A DNA stretch of 55,815 nucleotides, taken from Billgrantia endophytica (lineage in GTDB: Bacteria; Pseudomonadota; Gammaproteobacteria; Pseudomonadales; Halomonadaceae). Positions 1 to 8,685 of this stretch are shown piece by piece. Both the position numbers and the translations under genes were made by a program. The stretch is taken from the NCBI RefSeq assembly GCF_002879615.1, contig NZ_PNRF01000018.1, positions 1 through 55,815 on the forward strand, given 5' to 3'. Position 1 is the stretch's first letter. Each line of letters opens with the position of its first letter. The notes under the pieces were generated by a model. That model made no database searches and was not told where the DNA came from. It saw nothing but the letters and a program-made list of their open reading frames with translations.

Positions 1-142
1 TGGCCTCTCTCGGGTATGGCCAGGTTGGCCTGAACTTGTAGAAAGTTACAGGGCTCGTGCCGGCTGTCGGTCATCTCACGCATGCTGGCCTCTCTCGGGA
101 ATGACCAGGTTGGCGAAGTTACAGGGCTCGTGCCGGCTGTCG
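1..142. repeat. Imperfect tandem repeat of the moaB 3' end
   Basis: Bases 1-69 repeat bases 86-142 with two substitutions near the start and about 12 extra bases in the outer copy. The inner copy (86-142) is the end of the intact moaB gene. The outer copy lies just downstream of the moaB stop codon and, read on the minus strand, still encodes DSRHEPCNF, then a short insertion, then ANLAIPERG, compared with DSRHEPCNFANLVIPERG in MoaB. It runs to the left edge of the window, so its full extent cannot be seen. It looks like a diverged partial tandem duplication or the remnant of a second moaB copy. Confidence 0.75.
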
Positions 143-597
143 AGCTGCTCCGCCAGCAGGCCATCCCAGGCAGTGCGGCAGGCGCCGCTCGCGCCGGGCA
201 GGCAGAAGACCACGGTGGCGTTCGCCAGTCCGCCCAGGCAGCGGCTCTGTATCGTGGAGCTGCCGATTTCCTGGAAGGAGAGCTGGCGGAACTGCTCGCC
301 GAAACCTTCGATACGCTTGTCCAGCAGCACCGATATCGCCTCGGGGGTGGAGTCGCGCCCGGTGAAACCGGTCCCACCGGTGGTGAGAATGACCTGGACT
401 CCCGGGTCGGCGATCCACTCGGAAACGACCGCACGAATACGGTAGACGTCATCGATCGCGATTCGGCGATCGACAAGCCGGTGGCCGGCGGCCTCGAGCC
501 GTTCGGCGAGCAGGGCGCCGCTGCGGTCGGTATCCAGATCCCGCGTATCGGAAATGGTCAGTACCGCGATCTTCAGCGGTATCATGGCTTCGCTCAT
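76..597 (-). CDS. moaB: MoaB, molybdenum cofactor biosynthesis protein B
   Basis: This is a 173-residue protein of the MoaB/MogA molybdopterin-binding fold. The family binds molybdopterin and adenylates it before molybdenum insertion, acting in the cytoplasm. The signature stretch LTTGGTGFTGRDSTPEA is present about halfway along and forms the pterin/nucleotide-binding loop. The length matches standalone MoaB. The start ATG (595-597) overlaps the stop codon of the upstream DUF1244 gene as ATGA, so the two are probably co-transcribed and translationally coupled. The alternative internal Met at residue 5 is less likely because of that overlap. fdhD, another molybdoenzyme-related gene, lies close by on the other strand. 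The last codons are partly repeated downstream at 1-69. Confidence 0.93.
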   Translation of the reverse strand: MSEAMIPLKIAVLTISDTRDLDTDRSGALLAERLEAAGHRLVDRRIAIDDVYRIRAVVSEWIADPGVQVILTTGGTGFTGRDSTPEAISVLLDKRIEGFGEQFRQLSFQEIGSSTIQSRCLGGLANATVVFCLPGASGACRTAWDGLLAEQLDSRHEPCNFANLVIPERGQHA

Positions 598-917
598 GTC
601 CCTTCCTGCTCCTGCTTGCGTGCCTGGTGTGCCTCGAGGGCGGCGAATTGCTCAGGCGTGGCCTCCTGTTGGTACTTCGCTTTCCAGTCCTCATACGGCA
701 TGCCGTAGACATATTCGCGGGCGGTGTCGTAGTCGAGCTCGGCACCACGTTCATCGGCGGCATTCACCAGCCATTTCGAGAGGCAGTTGCGGCAGAAGTC
801 GGCCAGAATCATCAGGTCGATATTCTGCACTTCCTTGTGTTCGTCAAGATGCTTGAGCAAGCGGCGAAACGCGGCGGCTTCGAGTTCGGTGCGAGTGGCG
901 TCATTGAGATGCTGCAT
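594..917 (-). CDS. DUF1244 domain protein
   Basis: A small acidic protein of 107 residues. It carries the conserved DUF1244 core, seen as DLMILADFCRNCLSKW at about residues 34-49 and AREYVYGMPYEDWKAKYQ at about 66-83. The family is widespread in proteobacteria and has no established biochemical role that I can name. Two cysteines in FCRNCL form a CxxC pair that could bind metal, but this is inference. It is the first gene of a two-gene unit with moaB, overlapping it by four bases. No signal peptide or membrane segment is visible. Confidence 0.88.
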   Translation of the reverse strand: MQHLNDATRTELEAAAFRRLLKHLDEHKEVQNIDLMILADFCRNCLSKWLVNAADERGAELDYDTAREYVYGMPYEDWKAKYQQEATPEQFAALEAHQARKQEQEGT

Positions 918-979
918 GGCTTATCTCCCTGCATGCTATTGACCTGAAGTGGTCATGGACGCGGTCAAGGATAGCAAAA

Positions 980-1001
980 GACACCCCTCGTGGGGGGTGT
1001 C
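980..1001 (-). terminator. Hairpin with T-run in the minus orientation, in the fdhD leader
   Basis: A perfect 8-bp stem, GACACCCC at 980-987 and GGGGTGTC at 994-1001, with a six-base loop. On the minus strand the stem is followed directly by TTTTGC, as in an intrinsic terminator. In the plus orientation there is no T-run and the hairpin sits 33 bases upstream of the fdhD start. It may stop antisense transcription running towards the DUF1244-moaB unit, or may structure the fdhD leader. Confidence 0.6.
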
Positions 1002-1034
1002 CCGGATTGAAGCGAAAGGCCGGAGGATGCCATC

Positions 1035-1913
1035 ATGGTCAAGCCGATCCGGAGGAAAGGGAACGCCCCTCTCATGAGGAACCTGAGCCGCAGCCACGCT
1101 CGCCTGCCTACCACACTGGAAGTCGACGTCCTCGACGAGTTCGGTGAGCGCCGTCGTCAGGCCATTGCGGCCGAACGTGCCCTGACGCTGTATCTCAATC
1201 GGCGTGAGATCGTCACCTTGATGACGCTGGGTGCCGACCCGGAAGCCTTGGTCGTCGGCTATCTGCGCAACCAGGGGCTCTTGACGACCCGGGACGACCT
1301 TCTGGCGGTGCATGTGGACTGGGAGGTGGAGGCGGCTGCCGTGGTGACACGCCACCTTCCCGATGATCTGGAGACCCGGTTGGGGCAACGCACCGTGACG
1401 ACCGGCTGCGGCCAGGGAACGGTCTTCGGCCGGCTGCTGGATTCGACCTCGCTTCGGGTATTGCCCGACACCTCGCTGTCCCAGTCGGTGCTCTATGAGC
1501 TGCTGAAGCGCCTGGGCGACTATAACGAGACCTATCGAAGCGCAGGAGCGGTACATGGCTGTGCGCTGTGCCGCCAGGCCGACGTGCTGGATTTCGTCGA
1601 AGACGTGGGGCGACACAACGCCGTGGACACCCTGGCCGGGCGGCAATGGCTGGGCATGTCCCAGGCCCATGCTGCCGATATCTTTTATACGACGGGGCGG
1701 TTGACGTCGGAGATGGTCCTCAAGGTGGCCCAGATGGGCATCAGTGTGCTGGTGTCCCGCTCGGGGGTGACGCAGAAGGGCGTGGAGCTCGCCGATCGCT
1801 TCGGTGTCATGCTGGTCGCCCGCGCCAAGGGGCGCCACTTTCAGGCCATTCACGCCACTGATCGTCTCGTGCTCGATGCCGTGCCGCCGAAACGGCCGGG
1901 CGATCGCCGGTAG
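1035..1913 (+). CDS. fdhD: FdhD, formate dehydrogenase accessory sulfurtransferase
   Basis: A 292-residue member of the FdhD family. In E. coli FdhD passes sulfur from IscS to the bis-MGD molybdenum cofactor of formate dehydrogenases. Family hallmarks are visible: VEDVGRHNAVDTL around residue 195 and FYTTGRLTSEMVLKV plus VLVSRSGVT in the C-terminal third. The active-site loop reads TTGCGQGT, so only the first cysteine of the E. coli CGxC pair is kept; a separate CALC pair follows HG near residue 175. GGAGG eight bases upstream supports the start at 1035, although ATG 1074 is possible. No formate dehydrogenase structural genes are in the window. Confidence 0.93.
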   Translation: MVKPIRRKGNAPLMRNLSRSHARLPTTLEVDVLDEFGERRRQAIAAERALTLYLNRREIVTLMTLGADPEALVVGYLRNQGLLTTRDDLLAVHVDWEVEAAAVVTRHLPDDLETRLGQRTVTTGCGQGTVFGRLLDSTSLRVLPDTSLSQSVLYELLKRLGDYNETYRSAGAVHGCALCRQADVLDFVEDVGRHNAVDTLAGRQWLGMSQAHAADIFYTTGRLTSEMVLKVAQMGISVLVSRSGVTQKGVELADRFGVMLVARAKGRHFQAIHATDRLVLDAVPPKRPGDRR

Positions 1914-1933
1914 TCGGCTGGGGCAGCCGACTA
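1911..1933. terminator. Bidirectional hairpin including both convergent stop codons
   Basis: A perfect 10-bp inverted repeat, TAGTCGGCTG at 1911-1920 and CAGCCGACTA at 1924-1933, with a GGG loop. The outer three bases on each side are the TAG stop codons of fdhD (plus) and of the XRE regulator (minus). No T-run follows on either side, so it may act as a transcript-end stabiliser rather than a classic intrinsic terminator. Confidence 0.7.
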
Positions 1934-2566
1934 GGCGGCGCTGTCCCCCCGGGTGCAAACCGACAGCACCACGGCGTCGTCCTCGCTGACCGAAACGAGG
2001 GCGTGCCCCATGTCGCTGTCGAAATAGATGCTGTCACCCCGGGTCAGCTGCAGCGGTTCGTAGAATTCGGTATAGAGACGGATTTCGCCCTCCAGCACCA
2101 TCAGGAATTCTTCGCCGTCATGGCGAACCCACTCGTTGAATTCATCGAACTGACGGGCCCGCACGATCGTCTTGAACGGAATCATGCGCTTCTGCGCCAG
2201 CTCACAACTGAGCAGTTCATGTTCATAGGTCGGAGTCGGATGATGCTGGCCCTCACCTTGGCGCGTGAGGTCTCGTCGGCCCATGGTGCGGGGCTGGACC
2301 CGCGGTGGCGTGAGCAACTGTGGCAGATCGATGCCAAGACCATTGATCAGCTTCTGGACGGCAGTGAAGGTGGGAGAGATCTGGCTGTTTTCGATCTTGG
2401 ACAGCGTCGAGCGAGCCAGCCCGGTGCGCTGACTCACATCCTCAAGGGTCCACTGGTTGGCCAGGCGAATTTCCTTGAGACGCTCACCCAGGCGCAATGG
2501 CTCAACGAATGGCTTGCGGCCGGAAGCGATGCGCAGGGCGGTCTGCTGGTCGGTGTTGGCGGGCAT
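1931..2566 (-). CDS. XRE-family transcriptional regulator with C-terminal cupin domain
   Basis: With the start at 2564-2566 (MPANTDQQ) the protein has 211 residues. The N-terminal third is a Cro/C1 helix-turn-helix: LGERLKEIRLANQWTLEDVSQRTG followed by the recognition segment LARSTLSKIENSQISPTF. The C-terminal half is a cupin_2 barrel (FLMVLEGEIRLYTEFYEPLQLTRGDSIYFDSDMGHALVSV). Such regulators (PuuR-like architecture) sense small ligands through the cupin; the ligand cannot be read from sequence. The upstream extension to 2803 is rejected because the region holds two dyads that look like operators. It is convergent with fdhD and lies downstream, on the same strand, of the deacetylase-family gene. 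Confidence 0.88.
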   Translation of the reverse strand: MPANTDQQTALRIASGRKPFVEPLRLGERLKEIRLANQWTLEDVSQRTGLARSTLSKIENSQISPTFTAVQKLINGLGIDLPQLLTPPRVQPRTMGRRDLTRQGEGQHHPTPTYEHELLSCELAQKRMIPFKTIVRARQFDEFNEWVRHDGEEFLMVLEGEIRLYTEFYEPLQLTRGDSIYFDSDMGHALVSVSEDDAVVLSVCTRGDSAA

Positions 2567-2582
2567 TGGCAGGTTCACTATA

Positions 2583-2627
2583 GGAAACAGAGTTTCCCCA
2601 AAGCGTACCACAAATGGTGCGGTACGC
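2583..2627 (-). promoter_or_regulatory. Two inverted repeats upstream of the XRE-cupin gene
   Basis: A 15-bp dyad, GGAAAC-AGA-GTTTCC at 2583-2597, lies 17 bases before the start codon. A second dyad with 7-bp arms, GCGTACC at 2603-2609 and GGTACGC at 2621-2627, lies just beyond. Their position in the promoter-leader area of a helix-turn-helix regulator suggests autoregulation; no binding data are available. Confidence 0.5.
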
Positions 2628-2678
2628 ACCGCCAGGGCGACATGGGCACGCCCGCTTGCGACAGCCCGGCACAATGTC

Positions 2679-3614
2679 TCACTTGCTGAAGGGCAGGCCC
2701 AGCAGTGCCTTGACGTGAGCCTCGGCGCTGCGCCCCAGTGACGCCGGGTCGTAGCCCCCTTCCAGCACCGATACCAGGCGATTGTCGGCATAGAGCGCGG
2801 CAATTTCCATGGCCAGGTGCGTTACCCAGTAGAAGTCCTCGTCTTCCAGGCATAGCTCCGCTATTGGATCCTCTCGATGAGCGTCAAAGCCGGCCGACAC
2901 CAGCACAAGCTCGGGCTTGAAGCCATGCAGCGCCGGAAGCCAGTCATCCTCGATGGCACGACGGAAGGCGGCGCTGTCGGTGCCAGCGTCCAACGGAGTG
3001 TTGACCACGTTCTGCCATTCACTGCGCAGATAACGCCAAGGATAGAACGGGTATTGGAAACTGGTGCAGATCAGGATATCGGGATCGTCCTTGAAGATAT
3101 CGATGGTGCCGTTGCATTGATGCACGTCGAAATCGAGGATGGCGATACGTCGTGTACCGTATTTGGCCCGAGCGTGCGCCGCACCAACGGCAACGTTGTT
3201 GTAGAAGCAGAAACCCATGGCGTCGGTCGCTTCGGCATGATGGCCGGGGGGGCGCACGGCGCAGAAGACGTTGTCGGCCTGGCCCCGATAGACCTGCTCG
3301 ACACCTCTGATGACGGCTCCCGACGCCATCCGGGCGGCCTGGAGGCTGTCAGGGTTCATCATGGTGTCACTGTCCAGCGTGACGATACCCGACTCGGGAA
3401 CGCACTTGTCCAGCGCGCGAAGGTGACGCAGCGGGTGAACCCTGGCCAGTTCAGGCTCGGTGGCCTCGCGGGCATCCGACTGCATGGTCTGTTGCAGCAA
3501 TCCGGAGAGGGCCAGACGGGCACGAATGGCTTCCAGGCGCAGGGGACTTTCGGGATGCTCCGGGCCCATATGGTGGAGATCACAATTGGGGTGCGTAATG
3601 TAGGCCGTTATCAT
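2679..3614 (-). CDS. Histone deacetylase-family (acetylpolyamine amidohydrolase-like) zinc hydrolase
   Basis: A 311-residue class II-type deacetylase homologue. Members remove acetyl groups from lysines, polyamines or small molecules using a zinc-bound water. Visible active-site elements: RPPGHHAE with the His pair 125-126, DFDVH with zinc ligands Asp163 and His165, AGFDAH with zinc ligand Asp244, and EGGYD with the transition-state Tyr288. The usual HHGNG motif reads HQCNGT (Gln166, Cys167); these positions are next to the metal ligand, so activity is probably kept. The start is ATG 3612-3614 (MITAYITH). It is divergent from the acetyltransferase patZ across 114 bp. The substrate is not determined. 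Confidence 0.9.
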   Translation of the reverse strand: MITAYITHPNCDLHHMGPEHPESPLRLEAIRARLALSGLLQQTMQSDAREATEPELARVHPLRHLRALDKCVPESGIVTLDSDTMMNPDSLQAARMASGAVIRGVEQVYRGQADNVFCAVRPPGHHAEATDAMGFCFYNNVAVGAAHARAKYGTRRIAILDFDVHQCNGTIDIFKDDPDILICTSFQYPFYPWRYLRSEWQNVVNTPLDAGTDSAAFRRAIEDDWLPALHGFKPELVLVSAGFDAHREDPIAELCLEDEDFYWVTHLAMEIAALYADNRLVSVLEGGYDPASLGRSAEAHVKALLGLPFSK

Positions 3615-3630
3615 TAATGGGGGCTCCAGA

Positions 3631-3644
3631 GTGACAGAAGTCAC
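3631..3644. promoter_or_regulatory. CRP/Vfr-like binding site
   Basis: GTGA at 3631-3634, six bases, then TCAC at 3641-3644 matches the core of the CRP consensus TGTGA-N6-TCACA; the outer T and A are not kept. It lies between the divergent deacetylase-family and patZ genes, about 90 bp before the patZ start and about 17 bp before the other start. E. coli patZ (yfiQ) is known to respond to cAMP-CRP, which makes the match more credible. Confidence 0.5.
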
Positions 3645-3728
3645 CATAAAGCGCGTAAGCCCTTGCATAACAGTGTCAATAAGTCGTACACAGGGTGGCA
3701 GGAAACTGATCTGGTGGGAGGGAACGAT

Positions 3729-6476
3729 TTGGGTACCCGATTTCTGCGGCACTTTTTCGAGCCTCGTACCATAGCGGTGATCGGCGCCTCGGAAAAACCT
3801 CATTCGATAGGCGGCCTGGTGATCCGCAACCTGCAAGAAGCAGGTTTTCCCGGGACCATCTGGGCGGTCAATCTCAAGGGATACGAGACGGTATTCGGTC
3901 AGCCCGGCGTGGCGCGGATCCGTGAGCTGCCGGAAGCACCGGACCTCGCCGTGGTCTGTACGCCGGCACATACCCTGCCGAAGGTGATATCCCGCCTGGG
4001 GCGTATCGGCATCCGGGCCGCGCTCGTGCTGTCCGGCGGGTCGCGCCTTGACGAAGCCCGGGAAGACAAGGGCTCGATCCGGGAGCGGATGCTGGCAGCG
4101 GCACGGGAGTCGGGCATTCGCGTGCTTGGGCCCGAGTGCATGGGCTTGATCGTTCCGAGCCGAAAGCTCAATGCTTCCTATGCCAGCCAACCGGTCAAGG
4201 CGGGCAAGGTCGCCTATCTGGGGCAGTCGGGCATGCTGGGCAATGCCATGATCGATTGGGCAGCGGGGCGGGGCATCGGGTTTTCCCATCTGATAACCGT
4301 GGGTGACAGTGTCGATGTGATGCTTCCCGATCTCATCGACTACATCAATCAGTACGCCCCCACGCAGGCCATCCTGCTGCATCTGGAACGCATCCACGAC
4401 TCCCAGCATTTCATGACCGCGCTGCGCGATGCCTCGCGCCATCGCCTGGTCCTGGCCATCAAGAGCGGTCGAACGCCCGAGTCCGACCTGTCCAATGTGC
4501 CACCCACGCCGGGCGTGGCGAACCGGGATGTGGTGTTCGATGCCGCGTTTTCCCGAGCGGGCGTCGTCCGCGTCAACGACTCGGACGAGCTTTTCGACGC
4601 GCTGATGACGCTGTCCCAGATGAAGCCGCTCAAGGGCGACCGCCTGGCCATCGTCTCCAACGGCCTGGGGCCGGCCATGCTGGCCATCGACAAGTTGATC
4701 AGTGCCGGTGGCAGATTGGCCCGATTCGGTGACGAGACCCGCCGCGCCCTGAGGAAGGGCGATTCCGACATGAGCAAGCCTGGTGAAAATCCTGTCGACC
4801 TGGGTGGCAACGCCACGCCCGAGAAGCTGGTGGAGGTGCTGGAGATCGTGGCCGCCGACCCGGGGGTGGACGCCGTCCTGGTGGTGCACGCACCGACGCG
4901 TCTGGCTCCATCGAAAATCACGGCCCAGGCGGTGATCGCCAACCGCAAGCGCTTTCGTCGCAACCTCCTGACGAGCTGGATGGGGCTGGAAGGGGCACTC
5001 TATGCCCGGCATGAATGCAGCATGGCCGGCATCCCCACCTATGTGTCGCCGGAAAAGGCGGTCAAGGCATTCATGCATATGGTGGATTACCAGCGGGTAC
5101 AGGCCCTGCTGCAGGAGACGCCGCCCAGCCTGCCGTTCTCCACCACACCGGACATACGTGCCCGTTGTCGTACCCTGATCCAGGAGGCCAAGGCAGAAGG
5201 GCGCGATACGCTGTCGCACTCCGAGACGGCGCAGGTGCTGGAGGCCTATGGGATCCCCATTGCCCCCAGTCATCACGTACAGACACCGGAAGAGGCCTTT
5301 GAAGCCGCGAGCAGGATCGATGGCCCCATGGCGCTCAAGGTGGTGCACGAAGGCAATTGCCGTCCGTTCCGCTACCGCAAGCATCCGCATCGGTTATCCG
5401 CCGGGCTCCTGCAGGACCTGAACACTCCGGAACAGGCAGCCGAGGGTGTCACCAGGCTCGGCGACAAGGTGCACGAGAAGTTTCCTCCGGTGAGAATCCG
5501 CGAGTACTGCCTGCAGCCCATGCAGCGGGGCAAGCATTCCATGCAGATCTGCGCCGGTATCACCCGCGACCCGATATTCGGCCCACTGATCGTGTTTGGT
5601 ATCGGAGGGTACAAGGTCAACGTGCTGGCCGACCGCCAGGTGGCGTTGCCGCCACTGAACATGACGCTGGCGGCCGATGTCGTGGGCCGTACCCATGCCG
5701 CACGCCTGATCCGTGAGCACTCCGGTGATCCGGAGCGGGACCTGGAACGGCTGTGTCAGCTGCTGGTCAAGCTGTCGCAGATGGCTTCCGACCTGCTGGA
5801 GCTGCATGGTCTGGAACTCAACCCGCTGCTGCTGAATCGAGACGGCATGTATGCGGTGGACTTCGCCATCGACCTGGGACATCCGGCACGCTTCTCCATC
5901 ATGCCCTATCCGGAGGAGCTTCGGGAGTGGACCACTCTCAACAACGGCATGGCGGTGGAAGTGCGTCCGATTCGCGCCGAGGACGCACCACTGATTACCA
6001 GCTTTCATGGTCAGCTGTCCGAGGAGAGCATTCGCTTCCGCTACTTCCACAACAAGGCCGATCTCAGTCAGCGCGACCTATCGACACTGGCGCATATCAA
6101 CTATGACCGGCAAATGGCCTTCATTGCGGAACACCGGCGGGAAGATGGCAGCAAGGAAATGCTCGGCGTCGTCAGGGTATGGAACGATCCCGATAACATC
6201 CGTACCGAATTCTCGGTCATCGTTCGTGACGACATGGCAGGGCAGGGCCTTGGCAGCCTGCTCATGAAGAAGATGATCGCCTACTGCCGAAGCGTGGGCA
6301 CTCTGGAGATGGTCGGCAAGATCATGGTCGACAACCACCCCATGCGGGCGCTGATGAAGCACCTGGGCTTCCGCTGCAGCTACAACATGGAGGAGCAGGT
6401 GGTCGATGCCGTCATGAGGCTCAATGAACCGCAAAGTGAATGGCAGGAGCATCGACTGGCGAGCCTGCCCGACTGA
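3729..6476 (+). CDS. patZ: PatZ/Pat-type protein lysine acetyltransferase (acyl-CoA synthetase-like plus GNAT)
   Basis: A 915-residue protein with the NDP-forming acyl-CoA synthetase architecture followed by a GNAT domain. The N-terminal CoA-binding domain begins FEPRTIAVIGASEKPHSIGG; the succinyl-CoA ligase-like and ATP-grasp regions follow; the GNAT domain covers about residues 740-900 (VEVRPIRAEDAPL, and the acetyl-CoA loop VRDDMAGQGLGSLLMKK). In true ADP-forming synthetases the phosphorylated His lies near residue 257. Here that stretch reads SNVPPTPG with no His, as in PatZ, so the synthetase part is probably a sensor. Known relatives acetylate Acs and other enzymes. Start: TTG 3729 has GGGAGGG six bases upstream; the frame stays open back to a TTG at 3663. 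Confidence 0.87.
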   Translation: MGTRFLRHFFEPRTIAVIGASEKPHSIGGLVIRNLQEAGFPGTIWAVNLKGYETVFGQPGVARIRELPEAPDLAVVCTPAHTLPKVISRLGRIGIRAALVLSGGSRLDEAREDKGSIRERMLAAARESGIRVLGPECMGLIVPSRKLNASYASQPVKAGKVAYLGQSGMLGNAMIDWAAGRGIGFSHLITVGDSVDVMLPDLIDYINQYAPTQAILLHLERIHDSQHFMTALRDASRHRLVLAIKSGRTPESDLSNVPPTPGVANRDVVFDAAFSRAGVVRVNDSDELFDALMTLSQMKPLKGDRLAIVSNGLGPAMLAIDKLISAGGRLARFGDETRRALRKGDSDMSKPGENPVDLGGNATPEKLVEVLEIVAADPGVDAVLVVHAPTRLAPSKITAQAVIANRKRFRRNLLTSWMGLEGALYARHECSMAGIPTYVSPEKAVKAFMHMVDYQRVQALLQETPPSLPFSTTPDIRARCRTLIQEAKAEGRDTLSHSETAQVLEAYGIPIAPSHHVQTPEEAFEAASRIDGPMALKVVHEGNCRPFRYRKHPHRLSAGLLQDLNTPEQAAEGVTRLGDKVHEKFPPVRIREYCLQPMQRGKHSMQICAGITRDPIFGPLIVFGIGGYKVNVLADRQVALPPLNMTLAADVVGRTHAARLIREHSGDPERDLERLCQLLVKLSQMASDLLELHGLELNPLLLNRDGMYAVDFAIDLGHPARFSIMPYPEELREWTTLNNGMAVEVRPIRAEDAPLITSFHGQLSEESIRFRYFHNKADLSQRDLSTLAHINYDRQMAFIAEHRREDGSKEMLGVVRVWNDPDNIRTEFSVIVRDDMAGQGLGSLLMKKMIAYCRSVGTLEMVGKIMVDNHPMRALMKHLGFRCSYNMEEQVVDAVMRLNEPQSEWQEHRLASLPD

Positions 6477-6508
6477 GGGCCCTGATCGAGGAGACGAGAT
6501 CAGGGCCC
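6477..6508. terminator. Bidirectional hairpin between patZ and pdxH
   Basis: A perfect 11-bp stem, GGGCCCTGATC at 6477-6487 and GATCAGGGCCC at 6498-6508, with a ten-base loop. It starts immediately after the patZ stop codon and lies 28 bases from the pdxH stop. There is no T-run. Confidence 0.65.
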
Positions 6509-6536
6509 CCCTGGCCATCTGAAGGGTCGCGAGCGC

Positions 6537-7178
6537 TCAGGGCGCCATCCGGAAGCAATGCCAGCTGCCGTCACGATGTTCGTAACGGATCCGGTCGTGC
6601 AGGCGACTGGGCTGACCCTGCCAGAACTCGATCATTTCCGGAGTGACACGATAGCCCCCCCAGTGGACGGGGCGGGGAATTTCCTGCCCCTCGTACGCCT
6701 GCTCGAAGCGATGCTGACGCTCCTTGATCCATTGGCGTCCGGGAATCACCACACTCTGTGTCGCAATCCAGGCGCCTAGCTGGCTGGCCCGGGGGCGGCT
6801 GTTGAAGTAAGCGTTCGACTCCTCTTGGTCCACCTGTTCGACCCGACCCTCGATCCGGACCTGCCGGCTCAGCGATGGCCACCAGAACACGAGGGCCGCG
6901 TGGGGCACGTTGGCCAGTTCGCTGCCCTTGTGGCTGTGGTAGTTGGTGTAGAACACCATTCCCCGGTCATCATATCCCTTGAGCAGAACGATGCGCGCAT
7001 GGGGCAGGCCCTGGCTATCGGCGGTGGCCAGCGTCATGGTATTGCCGTCGTCACCTTCGGCATCCAGGGCCAGGGTCATCCATTCGTCGAACAGCACCAT
7101 GGGGTCGCCGGGGACCGAGTCCTCTTCCAACTGGCCACCCTCATAGTCGCGCCGAATATCGGCGATGTTACGTGTCAT
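6537..7178 (-). CDS. pdxH: PdxH, pyridoxamine 5'-phosphate oxidase
   Basis: A 213-residue FMN enzyme that oxidises pyridoxine or pyridoxamine 5'-phosphate to pyridoxal 5'-phosphate, the last step of PLP synthesis and salvage. Family segments include ARIVLLKGYDDRGMVFYTNYHSHKG (FMN binding), RIEGRVEQV, and the C-terminal SRLHDRIRYE with WHCFRMAP as the terminal residues, matching the invariant RLAP-type end. The start is ATG 7176-7178 (MTRNIADIRRDY). It is convergent with patZ; the next gene on the same strand ends 59 bases upstream. Confidence 0.95.
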   Translation of the reverse strand: MTRNIADIRRDYEGGQLEEDSVPGDPMVLFDEWMTLALDAEGDDGNTMTLATADSQGLPHARIVLLKGYDDRGMVFYTNYHSHKGSELANVPHAALVFWWPSLSRQVRIEGRVEQVDQEESNAYFNSRPRASQLGAWIATQSVVIPGRQWIKERQHRFEQAYEGQEIPRPVHWGGYRVTPEMIEFWQGQPSRLHDRIRYEHRDGSWHCFRMAP

Positions 7179-7237
7179 GGCGTTTTCCTCGTGATTTTTC
7201 TCATGGTGGCCGCTGTCGGAGCGCAGCACAACTCCCG

Positions 7238-8636
<1,399 letters not shown>

Positions 8637-8685
8637 GCAGGTTCCTCGATCCTTGGAATGGCTGGCGGGTATTGTAGAAGGGTGG

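Noticed and set aside
3615..5390. Long minus-strand open frame extending the deacetylase gene to 903 residues
   Set aside because: The extension is antisense to patZ, has no domain and is rich in His, Arg and Gly as expected for a shadow frame in GC-rich DNA. The deacetylase family start is at 3614.
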